A stretch of 64,000 bases of DNA from Nocardia colli (GCF_008704205.1 NZ_VXLC01000015.1:434001-498000), one strand, 5' to 3'. Numbered from the stretch's first letter, positions 43,768-51,890 are shown. The notes: generated by a model not told the origin, from the letters alone. Numbers and translations: made by a program.

Positions 43768-43847
43768 CAGATAGTTCAGTTATTCAGATGTCACTGCAAC
43801 TTGGATTGCCATCATATTCGAAGTATGCAACTATCTGAGACAGTGAC
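43768..43847. promoter_or_regulatory. Inverted pair of AraC-type sites upstream of the flavin monooxygenase
   Basis: CAGATAGTT (43768-43776) and AACTATCTG (43829-43837) are exact inverted copies. Similarity extends inward: both read CAGATAGTT-N3-TAYTTC or close to it. GTCACTG (43790-43796) and CAGTGAC (43841-43847) are a second exact pair. The 217-base space is AT-rich compared with its flanks. Two facing ~20-base sites suit an AraC activator that loops or bridges. Confidence 0.7.
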
Positions 43848-43928
43848 GCCGGCGTACCGGCCGCCACGCCACGCCGGAGAAATCGGCGGAGGAGCACATT
43901 CGATCGTCGATCGTCCGGCGATCCTCGA

Positions 43929-45581
43929 GTGAGGACTCGTTCCTTGAGTGAGAACAATGGAAACCCAACGGCGGCAAGGGTTCAGCCGCAGTTCGAGGTC
44001 GTGGTGATCGGCGCGGGCGTCAGTGGTATCGGCGCAGGCTGTCAGCTCCGGCGCGCCGGTATCGACGACTTCGTAATCCTGGATCGCAGAAGCGATTTCA
44101 GCGGCACGTGGATCGCCAACACCTACCCGGGCGTTGCCCTCGACGTGCCTTCGACCTCCTACGAGTTCACCTTCGCACCGAACAGCTGGTCACGAATGTT
44201 CGCGACCGGCGCCGAGGTGCGCGAATACTGCCGGCGGGTCGCGCGCGAACACGGCCTGTACGAGCGGGCCCGGTTCGGCGTCTCGGTCGAACGTGAAGTG
44301 TGGGACGACGAAACCGGCTTCTGGACAGTGTATTTGGACGATGGTTCGACACTGAAGGCGCGCTATCTGCTGAACGCCACCGGCTACTTCCTCGAGCCGC
44401 GGTCGAACTCGGGCATCCCCGATGTGGAGAAGTTCACCGGGAAGGTGATGCTCTCGGCCGGATGGGACCACGACTACGACTATCGCGGCAAGCGGGTGGC
44501 GGTGATCGGCACGGGGGCCAGCTCGATGCAGATCGTGCCGTCGATCGTTTCCGACGTGGCCCAGCTGGACGTGTACCAGCGCACCGCCACCTGGTGCGGC
44601 CCCAAGCCGGACTTCGCTTTCGGCCGCCTGGGCCGTGCGCTCATGCGATCACGACGTTTCCACGCCTTGGCGTACATGGCCAATTGGTATCTGTACCAGG
44701 CCGTGGTCGTCGCGGCCGAGCGTCTGCCGAAACGCGTCACGCTCGCCGTGATCGAGACGTTCGAGAATGCGCTGCGCGCGGCCTATCGGGCGTACCTGCG
44801 ATTCCAGGTCAAAGATCCGGACGTCCGTGCGGCCCTGATTCCCCGGCACGGACTGATGGCCAACATGCCGACCTTCGGGCGCGGTTTCCTGCAGTCCTTC
44901 AACAGAGACAACGGAAATCTCTGCACCACGCCGATCGAGCGATTCACCGAGCGCGGGATCCGAACGACCGACGGCGTGGACCACGCCTACGACATGATCG
45001 TCCTGGCTACGGGCTTCAATGTCGCATCCGAACCGGAATCCTTCCCGGTCGGCGCGGTCAGCGGACGCGACGGCATGGACCTGGGTGAGTTCTACCGCGC
45101 CAACGGCATGCAGGCCTACGCCGGTGTCGCCATCCCCGGGTTGCCGAACCGATGGTCCATCTACGGACCGTACGGCTGGAACGGTGTGACCTTCGTGAGC
45201 ATGAGCGAAACCGCCGGGCTGCACGTCGCGCGAGTCCTCACCGAAGCACGCAGGCAAGGCGCCGAGATCGTGGAGGTGACCCAGGCCGCGCATGACGCCT
45301 GGCATCAGATGATGGTCACCAGCCCGTTCACTCTGGTTGCGCAGGAGTATGTGGTCGAACGCCAGGTCAAGCGACACAACGTGCGCAGCTACTTCTCCAA
45401 CGCTCGCGGCGAAGTTCCGATCTTGCGCCCGTCCCAGGGATTCCGGAACTCGCTGTGGAATCACAGCGAACGATTCGATCCGAAGCAGGACTACACCTTT
45501 CGCGCTCTGTCCCCGACGCGCGCGAGCGGCAATCGGCATTCGGCGAATTCGACATCAGCGCGGGTGGCCGTGGCGGATTGA
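43929..45581 (+). CDS. Flavin-containing monooxygenase, Baeyer-Villiger/MymA-like
   Basis: A 550-residue class B flavoprotein. FAD motif VIGAGVSGIGAGCQLRRAG (27-45) and NADPH motif VIGTGASSMQ (192-201) are intact. The Baeyer-Villiger fingerprint (F-x-G-x3-H-x3-W) appears at 169-179 as FTGKVMLSAGW, with Leu175 in place of the normally conserved His. The length and the NTYPGVALDVPSTSYEF block match MymA/EthA-like enzymes. GTG 43929 or TTG 43944 could be the start; the latter has GTGAGGA upstream. It is probably activated by the AraC gene before it. Confidence 0.88.
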   Translation: MRTRSLSENNGNPTAARVQPQFEVVVIGAGVSGIGAGCQLRRAGIDDFVILDRRSDFSGTWIANTYPGVALDVPSTSYEFTFAPNSWSRMFATGAEVREYCRRVAREHGLYERARFGVSVEREVWDDETGFWTVYLDDGSTLKARYLLNATGYFLEPRSNSGIPDVEKFTGKVMLSAGWDHDYDYRGKRVAVIGTGASSMQIVPSIVSDVAQLDVYQRTATWCGPKPDFAFGRLGRALMRSRRFHALAYMANWYLYQAVVVAAERLPKRVTLAVIETFENALRAAYRAYLRFQVKDPDVRAALIPRHGLMANMPTFGRGFLQSFNRDNGNLCTTPIERFTERGIRTTDGVDHAYDMIVLATGFNVASEPESFPVGAVSGRDGMDLGEFYRANGMQAYAGVAIPGLPNRWSIYGPYGWNGVTFVSMSETAGLHVARVLTEARRQGAEIVEVTQAAHDAWHQMMVTSPFTLVAQEYVVERQVKRHNVRSYFSNARGEVPILRPSQGFRNSLWNHSERFDPKQDYTFRALSPTRASGNRHSANSTSARVAVAD

Positions 45582-45625
45582 CCTGTCGGACAACGCAATA
45601 GATCGACAAGGGATTGGACTCGACG

Positions 45626-46534
45626 ATGAGAATTCCGTTTACCGGGCCGGTAGCGAACAAGCGCGGCCGAGTGGTGCTGGTGACCGGCGCGGGCAGCGGC
45701 ATCGGCCGTGCGATCGCGCTGCGACAGGCCGCGGCGGGCGACATAGTGATCGCCACCGATATCGACCTGCCCGCGGCCAAGGAGACGACCACTCTCGCCC
45801 AAGGTGACTGTCACGCATACGAACTCGATGTGCGTGACCCCGGGCGCTGGGAGACGCTCACCGACGAAATCATCGCCCGCTTCGGTGTCCCCGACATCCT
45901 GGTGAACAACGCGGGCATCGCGGTCGGGGGCGCATTCATGGATCAGACGCCGCAGGACTGGGACCGAGTCATGTCCATCAACGTCTACGGCGTCATTCAC
46001 GGCAGCAAGATCGTCGGATCGAAGATGCTGGCGAGCGGGCAGCCCGGCCATATCGTCGTCATCGTCTCGGGAGCCGCGTGGACCCCCAACCGCGTCGCGG
46101 TCTCGTACTCCACCTCGAAAGCCGCCGCGCTGATGATCACCGAGTCGTTGCGAAGTGAACTCGGCCCCAAGGACATCGGCGTCAGCGCCATCTGCCCCGG
46201 CGCCACCCGGACCCAGTTGGCCACGCACGCGACCCTGGTCACCTCCGACGCGGAAACCACCGAATCGGTGCGGGCCGATTTCCAATCGATCCAGGATCGC
46301 TTCGGATTGGCCTCCCCGGATCTGGTGGCCCGCGCGGTGCAACTCGCGATCCGCTTCGACCTCGCCATCGTGCCGGTCAACTTCGACGCCACCGCGGCTT
46401 GGGTGCTGCACCGGATCGCACCCGGCCTGCTGCGACGAATCTGCGCGATTCCCACGATGGAACTTGCCGAAGGCACGGCCCGAAAGGCGGTCCAGTATCT
46501 GCCTCCATCCCCGGCCCGCCGTCACACCCGATAG
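45626..46534 (+). CDS. Short-chain dehydrogenase/reductase (SadH-like)
   Basis: A 302-residue SDR with cofactor motif VTGAGSGIGRAIALRQ (21-36), NNAGIAVGG, catalytic Ser in VIVSGAAW and the YSTSK catalytic pair. The C-terminal extension (about 240-302) is typical of the mycobacterial Rv3085/SadH group. It follows the monooxygenase by 44 bases. A TTG at 45614 is an alternative start. It could supply the ketone for Baeyer-Villiger oxidation by oxidising an alcohol. This order (monooxygenase, SDR) resembles mymA-sadH. Confidence 0.88.
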   Translation: MRIPFTGPVANKRGRVVLVTGAGSGIGRAIALRQAAAGDIVIATDIDLPAAKETTTLAQGDCHAYELDVRDPGRWETLTDEIIARFGVPDILVNNAGIAVGGAFMDQTPQDWDRVMSINVYGVIHGSKIVGSKMLASGQPGHIVVIVSGAAWTPNRVAVSYSTSKAAALMITESLRSELGPKDIGVSAICPGATRTQLATHATLVTSDAETTESVRADFQSIQDRFGLASPDLVARAVQLAIRFDLAIVPVNFDATAAWVLHRIAPGLLRRICAIPTMELAEGTARKAVQYLPPSPARRHTR

Positions 46535-46559
46535 CCCGCCACGGATCAAGGAACCTTCG

Positions 46560-47357
46560 ATGTCTCACACTGCTGTCATCCCGTCTCACTCGTCGTCATC
46601 GTGGTTCGCCGCTTGGCTGAACCGATTCGCGTCGTGGCTTGCCAAACCTTCGGCCGCAAGGCTCGTCTACGCATTGATCGCCATAACGCTGATCATCGGC
46701 GGCATCGCCGCTGCCCTGGTCATCGCCTACGTCTTTCCCGAAAGCTGGGACCAGCAAGGCACTGTCGAGCTCTATCGCCGATATCAACTCGTCGGCAAGA
46801 TCGGGATGATCGTCACCGGCACCGCTGCCATCCCGTTTCTGGCCATTGTCGGCGCGACCGCCTCGTACTTCTGGAGCATCGACACCAGCAAGCACCACGT
46901 ACTCTCGTGGATCGCCATCGTGAGCGACATCGCCTTCGTCACAGCGATTCTCATGTACGTCAGCTTCGCGGCCGCGCCCATTGTGCTCTACGGGCACATT
47001 TCCGATGAACTGCTCCACGTCTTGCACGTCCAGGCCTTCGCGGCGGGCGGCATGCTGGGTCCGCTGTGGATTCCCAACATCGTCGCCGTAGCCGTCATCG
47101 GCCGTCGCGCTGGTCTGTTCCCCACGTGGCTGAGCTGGCTCGCCGTGCTCGGAGTACTGACTCAATTCCCGGCCATTCTCGGCGTCACGACGCTCTACGG
47201 GCCATTCAACGCCGCCAACGGCTTCATCTCGTTCTACATTCCGGGAATCGGTCCGGTGACATGGGCGACCTACATGATCGCCTGGTGCACGGTGCAGTGG
47301 GCCAAGGAACATACAGCCGACACGGCCCGAGACGACCCGAACGGTAGCTGGAAATGA
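46560..47357 (+). CDS. Polytopic membrane protein (hypothetical)
   Basis: A 265-residue protein with about six hydrophobic segments, starting at residues 37-57 (LIAITLIIGGIAAALVIAY) and ending near 250. The loop TSKHHVLSW and a conserved-looking WIPNIVAVAVIGRRAGLFPTW are visible. It lies 25 bases after the SDR with an AAGGAAC site, so it belongs to the operon. I do not recognise a family with certainty; similar proteins accompany steroid- or terpene-type oxidation genes. Its stop overlaps the start of a hydrolase remnant (ATGA). Confidence 0.75.
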   Translation: MSHTAVIPSHSSSSWFAAWLNRFASWLAKPSAARLVYALIAITLIIGGIAAALVIAYVFPESWDQQGTVELYRRYQLVGKIGMIVTGTAAIPFLAIVGATASYFWSIDTSKHHVLSWIAIVSDIAFVTAILMYVSFAAAPIVLYGHISDELLHVLHVQAFAAGGMLGPLWIPNIVAVAVIGRRAGLFPTWLSWLAVLGVLTQFPAILGVTTLYGPFNAANGFISFYIPGIGPVTWATYMIAWCTVQWAKEHTADTARDDPNGSWK

Positions 47358-47528
47358 CTACTCGCTTCTTTGCGTTCGATGGCGACCGGATCGCGTATAC
47401 CCGCCAGGGCGCCGGGGAAGCCGATCCATCGATCACCTGGCGGACTCCCCAACGCCGGACACTTGGCGATGGTCGAACAGCCCGATGACGTGACCGCTGT
47501 CATCGAGAAATTTATTGCGTCCGAATGA
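47354..47528 (+). pseudogene. Alpha/beta hydrolase remnant with both ends kept
   Basis: The ATG overlaps the preceding stop (ATGA) and begins MTTRFFAFDGDRIAYTRQGAG, the normal first strands of an alpha/beta hydrolase. After about 22 codons the frame shifts into the C-terminal segment LPNAGHLAMVEQPDDV and VIEKFIASE, which carries the catalytic His region. The nucleophile elbow and about 180 residues between are missing. It was the last gene of the monooxygenase operon. Confidence 0.85.
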
Positions 47529-47623
47529 AATTGGTCGAGTTGGCGCCCGCGATCGAGGTGCGGGAGGTTTCGGCGGCGACCAAGACCGCGTCAGCATCAT
47601 GACTACGTGAACTTCGAGCGGTG

Positions 47624-48073
47624 CTATTCCGCGGCGCCCGCGCGGGTACGCCACAACCGGCGGCCGGCCGTGGTGGCGTCCGCGCGGTCCAGGTCGATGT
47701 CGAGTGTGTCGTCGGCCAGGCGGTACGGGACGACGATGTCGATCGCCTGCCCTTCGCGGTGCTCGAGGGTGACCTTGATGGCGTCGCCCCGGACCGGCGC
47801 CACCGCGTCGACAGCGAAGACGGTCGCGCGCGCCCGCAGTTCGGCGCCGTCGCCGGGCAGTTCGAGCCGGGCGCGGATGGCGTCCTCGGTCGTGGCCGCG
47901 CCGGGCTCGCCCAACGCGCGCAACACGCGCTGGCCGCTCGCGTCGATCACCAGCATGAACGGTGCGAAACTTCCGTATTCGCCCAATGTGTCGGCGGCCG
48001 CACCTATACTGGCCTCGAACAGTGTGTCGAGGTCGTCGCGGGTTTGCGGGGAGGCCGAATCTCGCCAATCCAA
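47624..48073 (-). CDS. Conserved hypothetical protein
   Basis: A 149-residue soluble protein with no signal or membrane segment. It begins at TTG 48073 after a GGAG site, with DDLDTLFEASIGAAADTLGE and FMLVIDASGQRVL near the N-terminus. A strand-rich C-terminal half follows. It does not resemble a known enzyme. It is divergent from the WXG100 operon across 44 bases, so the promoter regions overlap; a regulatory or chaperone link with that operon is possible but unproven. Confidence 0.7.
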   Translation of the reverse strand: MDWRDSASPQTRDDLDTLFEASIGAAADTLGEYGSFAPFMLVIDASGQRVLRALGEPGAATTEDAIRARLELPGDGAELRARATVFAVDAVAPVRGDAIKVTLEHREGQAIDIVVPYRLADDTLDIDLDRADATTAGRRLWRTRAGAAE

Positions 48074-48117
48074 CTGTTCGCTCCAGGGGATTCATTGCTT
48101 ATGCGGGGAGGCAGAGC

Positions 48118-48435
48118 ATGGCACAACAGATCTTACAGGTCGGTCTTGCCCAGTTACGGCGTGGCGCAACCCGATTCACCGAACATCACGGGGACCTGTC
48201 CGGCGTGATGGCCGACATTCACCGCGGCCACGACCAGTTACAGGAATCGTGGTCCGGATCGGCGGCGGGCACGATCCACGAGGCGTGGGACGACCTGCAT
48301 CCCCGGATCCGGGCCCATATCGACCGAATCGCCACGCATGCCCAGCACCTGAGTTCGGCCGCGACCACCTACCAGAGCACCGATTCCGGCAATGCGTCCG
48401 ATATCGGCGGCCCCGCGGCGCAGCGGAAGGTGTAG
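48118..48435 (+). CDS. WXG100 family (ESAT-6-like) type VII secretion protein
   Basis: A 105-residue helical-hairpin protein. The turn is ESWSGSAAG (residues about 43-51), the W-x-G motif of the family. Near the C-terminus YQSTD fits the YxxxD/E secretion signal used by type VII systems. It starts at ATG 48118 after GGGAGG and forms a pair with the next gene, as EsxA/EsxB-type partners do. The pair probably helps to export the large toxin protein three genes on. Confidence 0.85.
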   Translation: MAQQILQVGLAQLRRGATRFTEHHGDLSGVMADIHRGHDQLQESWSGSAAGTIHEAWDDLHPRIRAHIDRIATHAQHLSSAATTYQSTDSGNASDIGGPAAQRKV

Positions 48436-48440
48436 CGACG

Positions 48441-48734
48441 ATGGCGCACCGATACGACCTCACGGAAATGGATCGATTCGTCACCGACCTAGACGGGTAC
48501 ATCCAACGGCTGGAAGGGATGCGCGCGGACGTCGGGCAATCCGCCGCCGATGTCAAACCCCATTTCATCGGGGCAGGCGGCGACGGCTTCGACGCCGCCC
48601 ATGCCGAGTGGCAAGCGGAGTGGGGCGGTCACCTCGACCAATTGCGCGCTTTGCGCAAGCAGGTGCATACCGCCCATGCCAATTACGCCGAGGCCGAACG
48701 GCTCAATCGCGAGATGTTCGGCTTCGCGGGTTAG
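48441..48734 (+). CDS. WXG100-like type VII secretion protein, second partner
   Basis: A 97-residue helical hairpin, five bases after the first WXG100 gene. The turn reads PHFIGAGGDGF, so the canonical Trp-x-Gly is replaced by Phe-Ile-Gly, a variation seen in one partner of heterodimers. YAEAE near the C-terminus fits YxxxE. No other domain is present. It likely forms a heterodimer with the previous protein. Confidence 0.82.
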   Translation: MAHRYDLTEMDRFVTDLDGYIQRLEGMRADVGQSAADVKPHFIGAGGDGFDAAHAEWQAEWGGHLDQLRALRKQVHTAHANYAEAERLNREMFGFAG

Positions 48735-48737
48735 CCG

Positions 48738-49340
48738 ATGAGCGCCCGGCATATCGCGGCATTCACGCTACTGGTCGTCCTGACCGGGTGCGGGAGATCA
48801 ATGGACAGCCCGCTTCCGGAGCAGCCGAGCCCGGTCGCGTATTCCTGCGATGCGGCAAAGCCGAGTGGGCAAGTGTTCGTCCTGGAGCCCGGGGTGCGTC
48901 AGCCGTTTCCGATTTCGCTGCCCCGCCTCGACGGCTGGGCCGTGAATCCGGTGTCCACCGGCGAACTGTCGGTGGTGCGCCGTGACGGCGGCGCGTTCGC
49001 TCTGGTGTCGGCGATCGCCGGGACGGCGCCGCACCACGACGACGAGGCGAACGCGACCTATCTGGCCGGCCTGGCCGGCGTGCCGAACACCAAGGGCTGG
49101 CAGCAGCGAAGCAGTGTGCGTGCCCAGGTGTGCGGTCATCGCGCCGTTGCCGTCGACGGCGAATTTCAGCAGCCGTATCTGTATGAATCGGAATCGTTTC
49201 TGGGACTTGTCGTTCCGTGCGCCGCGCGAACGGCCACGGTTCAGCTGTCCGGTCTGGTGCGCGGCGCGAGTTCGGCGTTCGACGACGAGATCGCGACGAT
49301 CATGCGGAATCTGCAAATCGGGACCTGTGTGAAGGAATAG
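48738..49340 (+). CDS. LpqN-like lipoprotein
   Basis: A 200-residue lipoprotein. The signal peptide ends in a lipobox (VVLTGC, Cys at residue 18). The mature part has FPISLPRLDGWAVNP and EFQQPYLYESESFLGLVVP, which resemble the LpqN/LpqT domain of mycobacterial lipoproteins. Three further Cys are present in the mature part. It lies 3 bases after the WXG100 pair and 5 before the toxin gene, so it is in the operon and may act at the outer membrane face in toxin release. Confidence 0.8.
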   Translation: MSARHIAAFTLLVVLTGCGRSMDSPLPEQPSPVAYSCDAAKPSGQVFVLEPGVRQPFPISLPRLDGWAVNPVSTGELSVVRRDGGAFALVSAIAGTAPHHDDEANATYLAGLAGVPNTKGWQQRSSVRAQVCGHRAVAVDGEFQQPYLYESESFLGLVVPCAARTATVQLSGLVRGASSAFDDEIATIMRNLQIGTCVKE

Positions 49341-49345
49341 ACATC

Positions 49346-50737
49346 ATGACGACAGTGCATCCCGAATGGTATTGGGACGTCGCGCGCCAGTTGGGCGCGT
49401 TGAGCACGAAACTGGAACAGAAGTTCCGCGAGCTCGACGGAAATCTGGACGTGTCCCGCTCGGCCGGCGTGCACTCCACCGCCGGAACCGGTTGGGCCGC
49501 AGCCTATTCCCAGTCCGCCGCGGACGTCTTCGAACTCGGCTCGCTCAGCGCCATCGCGGCGGGCAACTTCGCGAAGATGGTGCATGCCGCCGGTGTCAAC
49601 CACGCCGAGGCGGAGAACAAGAACGCACCGGGAAAATCGCAGATTCCGATCCCGCCTGCGCCGCAGGTGACCAGCTTGCAATATTCGCTGCATCCGACCC
49701 GGCTGTGCAACGGCGGCGTCGGCGACCTTCCGGACCGGTGGTATCTGATCGAAGGACGGCACCAAAAAGCTTGGGCCGATTGCGATACCGGCAAGATCGA
49801 GCACGCGAGCCAGATGTTCGGCAAGTTCAGCACCGAATTCAAGGACGTCCAGCTGAAATGCCCGAACAATCCGGACGAGCCGGAGGATGTGCCGATGATC
49901 CGGGCGGCGGCCGGCAGCTTGCTGACCGCGCTCGACGATGTCTCGGCGTTCTCCGACTATCTCAGCAAGGCGTGTCACGAGGTCGCGGACAAGTCGAATA
50001 TCGAGCGGGAGACGATCAAAACGATCCTGTCCTACTGCGAGCTGGCCATCGATGCGTGGAAGGTCACCCGGTCGGCGCCGATTGTGAAGTGGTTCGTGAA
50101 GAAGTTGATCGACGACTACATCGAGGAGTTGCAGAACCGGGCGGGGCGCGATGTCGATACTTTGCTGAAGGAACTGGACGGATTAGTCGACGGCGCGATT
50201 CAGCAGACCGGCGGATCGATGGCCGGTGCGACCGGCGATGTGCAGTTGTTTCTGGCGCCGCTGCTGGGACGGTATGCGCGCCAAGGCTATCCGACCAGCG
50301 GACGCAACCTCTTCGACAACAGACGGGCCGGGCGCGACGGCGAATTGCGCGCCGGACTGGATCCGACGACACCCAAGCGCGCGGTATATATCAACGGGCG
50401 CCGCCGGATTCCCGACCGGATCGACGACGTGAACCGGCAGGTCACCGAGGTCAAGAACACCAACGACACGCAACGGTCGGCGCAGCAGATCCATGACGAA
50501 GCCGATTGGGCGGCGCAAAATGGATACACCATGACCCTGATCGTCGATCACCGCACGCAACTGATGCCCGACACCCAGCAGCTGGTCAACGAAGGCAAAG
50601 TCACCGTCATTCGCGAGGAACTCGACGACAACCTCGGCAAGGGGCAATCGCCGGCGCCGTTCATTCCCAAACGGGGTTGGGGTCCGCCGACAAGTAATAC
50701 CGATCCGCGCGGCTCGACGGGGGTGCCGGTGCCATGA
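49346..50737 (+). CDS. Type VII-secreted polymorphic toxin with PD-(D/E)xK nuclease-type C-terminus
   Basis: A 463-residue protein without signal peptide. Residues about 1-95 form a WXG100-like helical N-terminus (GTGWAAAYSQSAADVFELGS). A long helical middle (about 95-320) follows, including conserved-looking Cys residues. The C-terminal 130 residues match restriction-endonuclease-fold toxins: IPDRIDD (Asp357), then VTEVKNT (Glu368 and Lys370), then QQIHDEADWAAQNGYTMTLI. This is the pattern of Tox-REase-type DNases. The stop overlaps the next gene (ATGA). The nearest candidate immunity gene follows. Confidence 0.82.
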   Translation: MTTVHPEWYWDVARQLGALSTKLEQKFRELDGNLDVSRSAGVHSTAGTGWAAAYSQSAADVFELGSLSAIAAGNFAKMVHAAGVNHAEAENKNAPGKSQIPIPPAPQVTSLQYSLHPTRLCNGGVGDLPDRWYLIEGRHQKAWADCDTGKIEHASQMFGKFSTEFKDVQLKCPNNPDEPEDVPMIRAAAGSLLTALDDVSAFSDYLSKACHEVADKSNIERETIKTILSYCELAIDAWKVTRSAPIVKWFVKKLIDDYIEELQNRAGRDVDTLLKELDGLVDGAIQQTGGSMAGATGDVQLFLAPLLGRYARQGYPTSGRNLFDNRRAGRDGELRAGLDPTTPKRAVYINGRRRIPDRIDDVNRQVTEVKNTNDTQRSAQQIHDEADWAAQNGYTMTLIVDHRTQLMPDTQQLVNEGKVTVIREELDDNLGKGQSPAPFIPKRGWGPPTSNTDPRGSTGVPVP

Positions 50738-51426
50738 GTTACGAATACGCGCGAATGCCGAAGGGCGACAACTGGCTCGACGAGCTGCCCGCGGGCTATC
50801 ACGACGGCCGGAACGGATTCGACCTGCGGATCGCCAGGGAACTCGCCGCGGTCGGCGTGCGCTGCTACACCCTCGACGATCTGGCGAATGGACCGCGGAC
50901 GATCCCGCCGGCGATTCCGATCTTCGTCGATTGGCTCGAACATCTCGACGAGCGCATTCCCGGTCCCGAAACCCATCATAAATGGGCCATCCGCACCGGG
51001 TTGATTCGCAATCTCATCGACCCGGCGGCCAAGCGCAACCGGGGGGCGATCGAGGTGTTGTTCCGCGAGATCGAACGCACCGACCCGCCGCTGCAACCGC
51101 ACGTCGAATTCTGGGCGGCGCAGGCCCTGGACACCATCGCCGAGCGCGGCGACTACGACCGCATGGTGCACCTGCTGCACACCCTGCCCAATACCGCGTC
51201 GAAGGTGCCGATCCTGCATTTCCTCGGGCGGTTCAATACCGAGCAGGCGCGCGAGCTGGTGCTGCCCTACGTCGCTGATCCGAACACCAGGGGACCGGCG
51301 ATCAGGGCGCTGGCCCGATTCAAGAACCCGGCCGATCGCACACTGGTCGAGCAGTACGCGGGCGACCCGAACAGTCAGGTGCGCACGGCCGTCAAGGCGG
51401 CCCTGGGGAAGATCCCGGTCCGATGA
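50734..51426 (+). CDS. HEAT-repeat-like protein, candidate immunity protein
   Basis: A 230-residue soluble protein, coupled by ATGA to the toxin gene. The N-terminal half is mixed (DLRIARELAAVGVRCYTLDD). The C-terminal half has repeated helical pairs: VEFWAAQALDTIAERGDYD, ILHFLGRFNTEQARELVLPY, GPAIRALARFKNPADRTLVE and AVKAALGKI, which look like HEAT or PBS-lyase-like repeats. Genes directly after polymorphic toxins usually encode immunity proteins, and HEAT repeats occur among them. Function is by position and fold only. Confidence 0.7.
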   Translation: MSYEYARMPKGDNWLDELPAGYHDGRNGFDLRIARELAAVGVRCYTLDDLANGPRTIPPAIPIFVDWLEHLDERIPGPETHHKWAIRTGLIRNLIDPAAKRNRGAIEVLFREIERTDPPLQPHVEFWAAQALDTIAERGDYDRMVHLLHTLPNTASKVPILHFLGRFNTEQARELVLPYVADPNTRGPAIRALARFKNPADRTLVEQYAGDPNSQVRTAVKAALGKIPVR

Positions 51427-51890
51427 CCGGCGACTACTCCAGGTTCGGATCGCCGGGGGCCGAGCTGTTGAACCGGCTTGCGGAGCAGGCGCGCAACCTC
51501 TCGGAGATGGTCGAGGAGGTCGAGGCGCTCGAGGCCGAGGTCACCGACGACCAGCACGCGGTCACCGTGCGCTGCACCGCAGGTGGCGTCGTTCAGGCCG
51601 TGACGATTCATTCCGCCGCGCGCAAGCTGACCAATCAGGTCCTCGGCGAGTTGATCACCGCGACCACGAATTCCGCGTTCGCCCAAGCGCAAGCCGCCGC
51701 GGCCGCGCGCGCCGGCGAGTACCACGCCGCGCAACGGGAGATCAACGAGCACCTGCGTCGGCATGACCCGGCCGCGGCCGCCGCGCTCACCGAACTCACG
51801 GCCAAGATCAGTGGACCGCCGGCACCCGTGACCTCCGATGAGCAGGACGACGAGCCCCGGTACCGCAGGCCCGCTGTCTTCGACGACTAG
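51423..51890 (+). CDS. YbaB/EbfC family nucleoid-associated protein
   Basis: A 155-residue protein. An N-terminal coiled coil (LLNRLAEQARNLSEMVEEVE) and the strand region AVTVRCTAGGVVQAVTIH are standard for YbaB/EbfC, a dimeric DNA-binding family. The C-terminal 65 residues are Ala-rich and disordered, longer than the usual ~105-residue protein. It is coupled by ATGA to the immunity candidate. YbaB-like genes are often next to type VII substrates in Nocardia; a role as substrate, chaperone or regulator is not settled. Confidence 0.8.
   Translation: MTGDYSRFGSPGAELLNRLAEQARNLSEMVEEVEALEAEVTDDQHAVTVRCTAGGVVQAVTIHSAARKLTNQVLGELITATTNSAFAQAQAAAAARAGEYHAAQREINEHLRRHDPAAAAALTELTAKISGPPAPVTSDEQDDEPRYRRPAVFDD

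Noticed and set aside
40826..47528. True mymA operon
   Set aside because: Gene order differs and the acyl-CoA synthetase and alcohol dehydrogenase are absent, so only likeness is claimed.
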